Source of the DNA: an uncultured Collinsella sp.
GTDB taxonomy: Bacteria; Actinomycetota; Coriobacteriia; Coriobacteriales; Coriobacteriaceae
Assembly (NCBI GenBank): GCA_902494605.1
Contig: CABUUG010000118.1
Location: 1-5,679 of the forward strand
Direction of reading: 5' to 3'
DNA: 5,679 nt
Shown here: positions 4,922 through 5,679 of the stretch, piece after piece
Layout of the letters: each line of letters starts with the position of its first letter
How positions within the stretch are numbered: position 1 is the first letter of the stretch
Translations under genes and position numbers: made by a program
Notes under the pieces: generated by a model
What the model saw: only the letters and a program-made list of their open reading frames with translations
The model's database searches: none
Told to the model about the DNA's origin: nothing

Positions 4922-5679
4922 ATGACGAAGACCAAGGCACAGCAGATTATGGCGGCGACCGAGGCTCGCGCGGCTGACGACGTCACCGCAGCCATCAAAG
5001 ATATCGCTACCGAGTTTGAACCATATATCATCAAGCAGCGCCGGCACTTCCATAAGCACCCGGAGCTGAGCCTTGCCGAGGAGCGCACGACCTCCGACAT
5101 CGCCAACCAGCTCGACGCCATGAATATCCCCTACGAGCGTCCCCTTAAAACGGGCCTTGTGGCGACCCTTCGCGGCACCGCGCCGGATGCCTACCGCGAG
5201 GACGGCACGCCACGCCGCCGCATCCTGCTGCGCGCCGATATCGACGCCCTGCCCGTTACCGAGCAGACTGGCGAGGAGTTCGCCAGCGTCAACGAGGGCT
5301 GCATGCACGCCTGCGGCCACGACTGCCATATCGCCATGATGCTCGGAACGCTGCAAATCCTGCGCCATATGACCGACGACATCCACGGCGAGGTCCGCAT
5401 CGTCTTCCAGCCCAGCGAGGAAAACGGCCAGGGCGCCAAACTCATGATCGGCACGGGCGTGCTCGACGGCGTCGATGGCGCCTACGCCGCGCACATCTGG
5501 AGCGAGGTTGACGCCGGCACTGTAAGCTGCGAGCCCGGTCCGCGCATGGCCAATACCGACTGGTTCCGCATCGATGTCCGCGGCACCTCGTGCCATGGCG
5601 CCATGCCCCAGCGAGGTCACGACGCCGTCATGGTTGCCGCCGAGATTGTCAACGCCCTGCAGACCATCGTCTCGCGCGA
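4922..5679 (+). CDS. M20 family (M20D) metallo-amidohydrolase, 3' end missing
   Basis: The first 252 residues are present and the frame is open at the right edge; complete relatives have roughly 390-450. M20D enzymes (HipO, AbgB, N-acyl amino acid and IAA-amino acid hydrolases) remove an acyl group from an amino acid or peptide using two metal ions. Motifs: RHFHKHPELS at 41-50, LLRADIDALPV at 102-112 with D106 and D108, MHACGHDCH at 128-136 (C131 and H133 as likely metal ligands), FQPSEE at 162-167 (acidic base and ligand), H191 in AAHIW, and SCHGAMP at 223-229 opening the dimerisation domain. No signal peptide is seen, so it is probably cytoplasmic. The ATG at 4922 follows AAGGAG at 4906-4911. 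The exact substrate is unknown. It is divergent from the amidohydrolase gene, and the pair may act on related amides. Confidence 0.95.
   Translation, partial: MTKTKAQQIMAATEARAADDVTAAIKDIATEFEPYIIKQRRHFHKHPELSLAEERTTSDIANQLDAMNIPYERPLKTGLVATLRGTAPDAYREDGTPRRRILLRADIDALPVTEQTGEEFASVNEGCMHACGHDCHIAMMLGTLQILRHMTDDIHGEVRIVFQPSEENGQGAKLMIGTGVLDGVDGAYAAHIWSEVDAGTVSCEPGPRMANTDWFRIDVRGTSCHGAMPQRGHDAVMVAAEIVNALQTIVSR

Noticed and set aside
4754..5620. Extension of the amidohydrolase reading frame to 834 codons
   Set aside because: The extra frame crosses the divergent promoter region and runs antisense to the M20 gene, whose family motifs are intact. All amidohydrolase homology begins at the ATG cluster at 4753-4765.

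Overview
The window is GC-rich bacterial DNA with four protein-coding genes, one of them cut by the right edge. The GroEL and GroES sequences, the strong third-position G/C bias and the clean AGGAGG-type ribosome binding sites point to a high-GC Gram-positive. A gut member of the Coriobacteriia (Collinsella or a relative) is my best guess. That placement comes from protein flavour alone and was not tested by a search.

Layout, left to right. Positions 1-142 form a very long stem-in-stem inverted repeat just downstream of groEL. The groES-groEL operon follows on the minus strand (groEL 170-1807, groES 1904-2197, 96 bp apart). Upstream of groES lies a 918-bp stretch without a convincing gene (2198-3115). 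It holds the groESL control region with a CIRCE-like dyad (2323-2349), a second stem-in-stem inverted repeat with a perfect 40-bp stem (2335-2545), a 27-bp imperfect inverted repeat pair (2622-2648 and 2835-2861), and a rho-independent-type terminator (3045-3097). That terminator belongs to the next minus-strand gene, a YtcJ-type metal-dependent amidohydrolase (3116-4753). A divergent M20-family metallo-amidohydrolase starts at 4922 and runs off the window.

The chaperonin genes make the folding chamber and its lid and are probably co-transcribed from a promoter upstream of groES. The two hydrolases are transcribed away from a shared region of about 168 bp. Both look like cytoplasmic zinc-type enzymes that cut amide or related C-N bonds, which would fit scavenging of acylated amino acids or peptides, though no substrate can be named.

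The genes are ordinary. The unusual material is in the gaps: two very long nested palindromes bracket the chaperonin operon, and the second one runs into the candidate HrcA operator. I found no CRISPR array, tRNA, rRNA, transposase or clear new multi-gene system.
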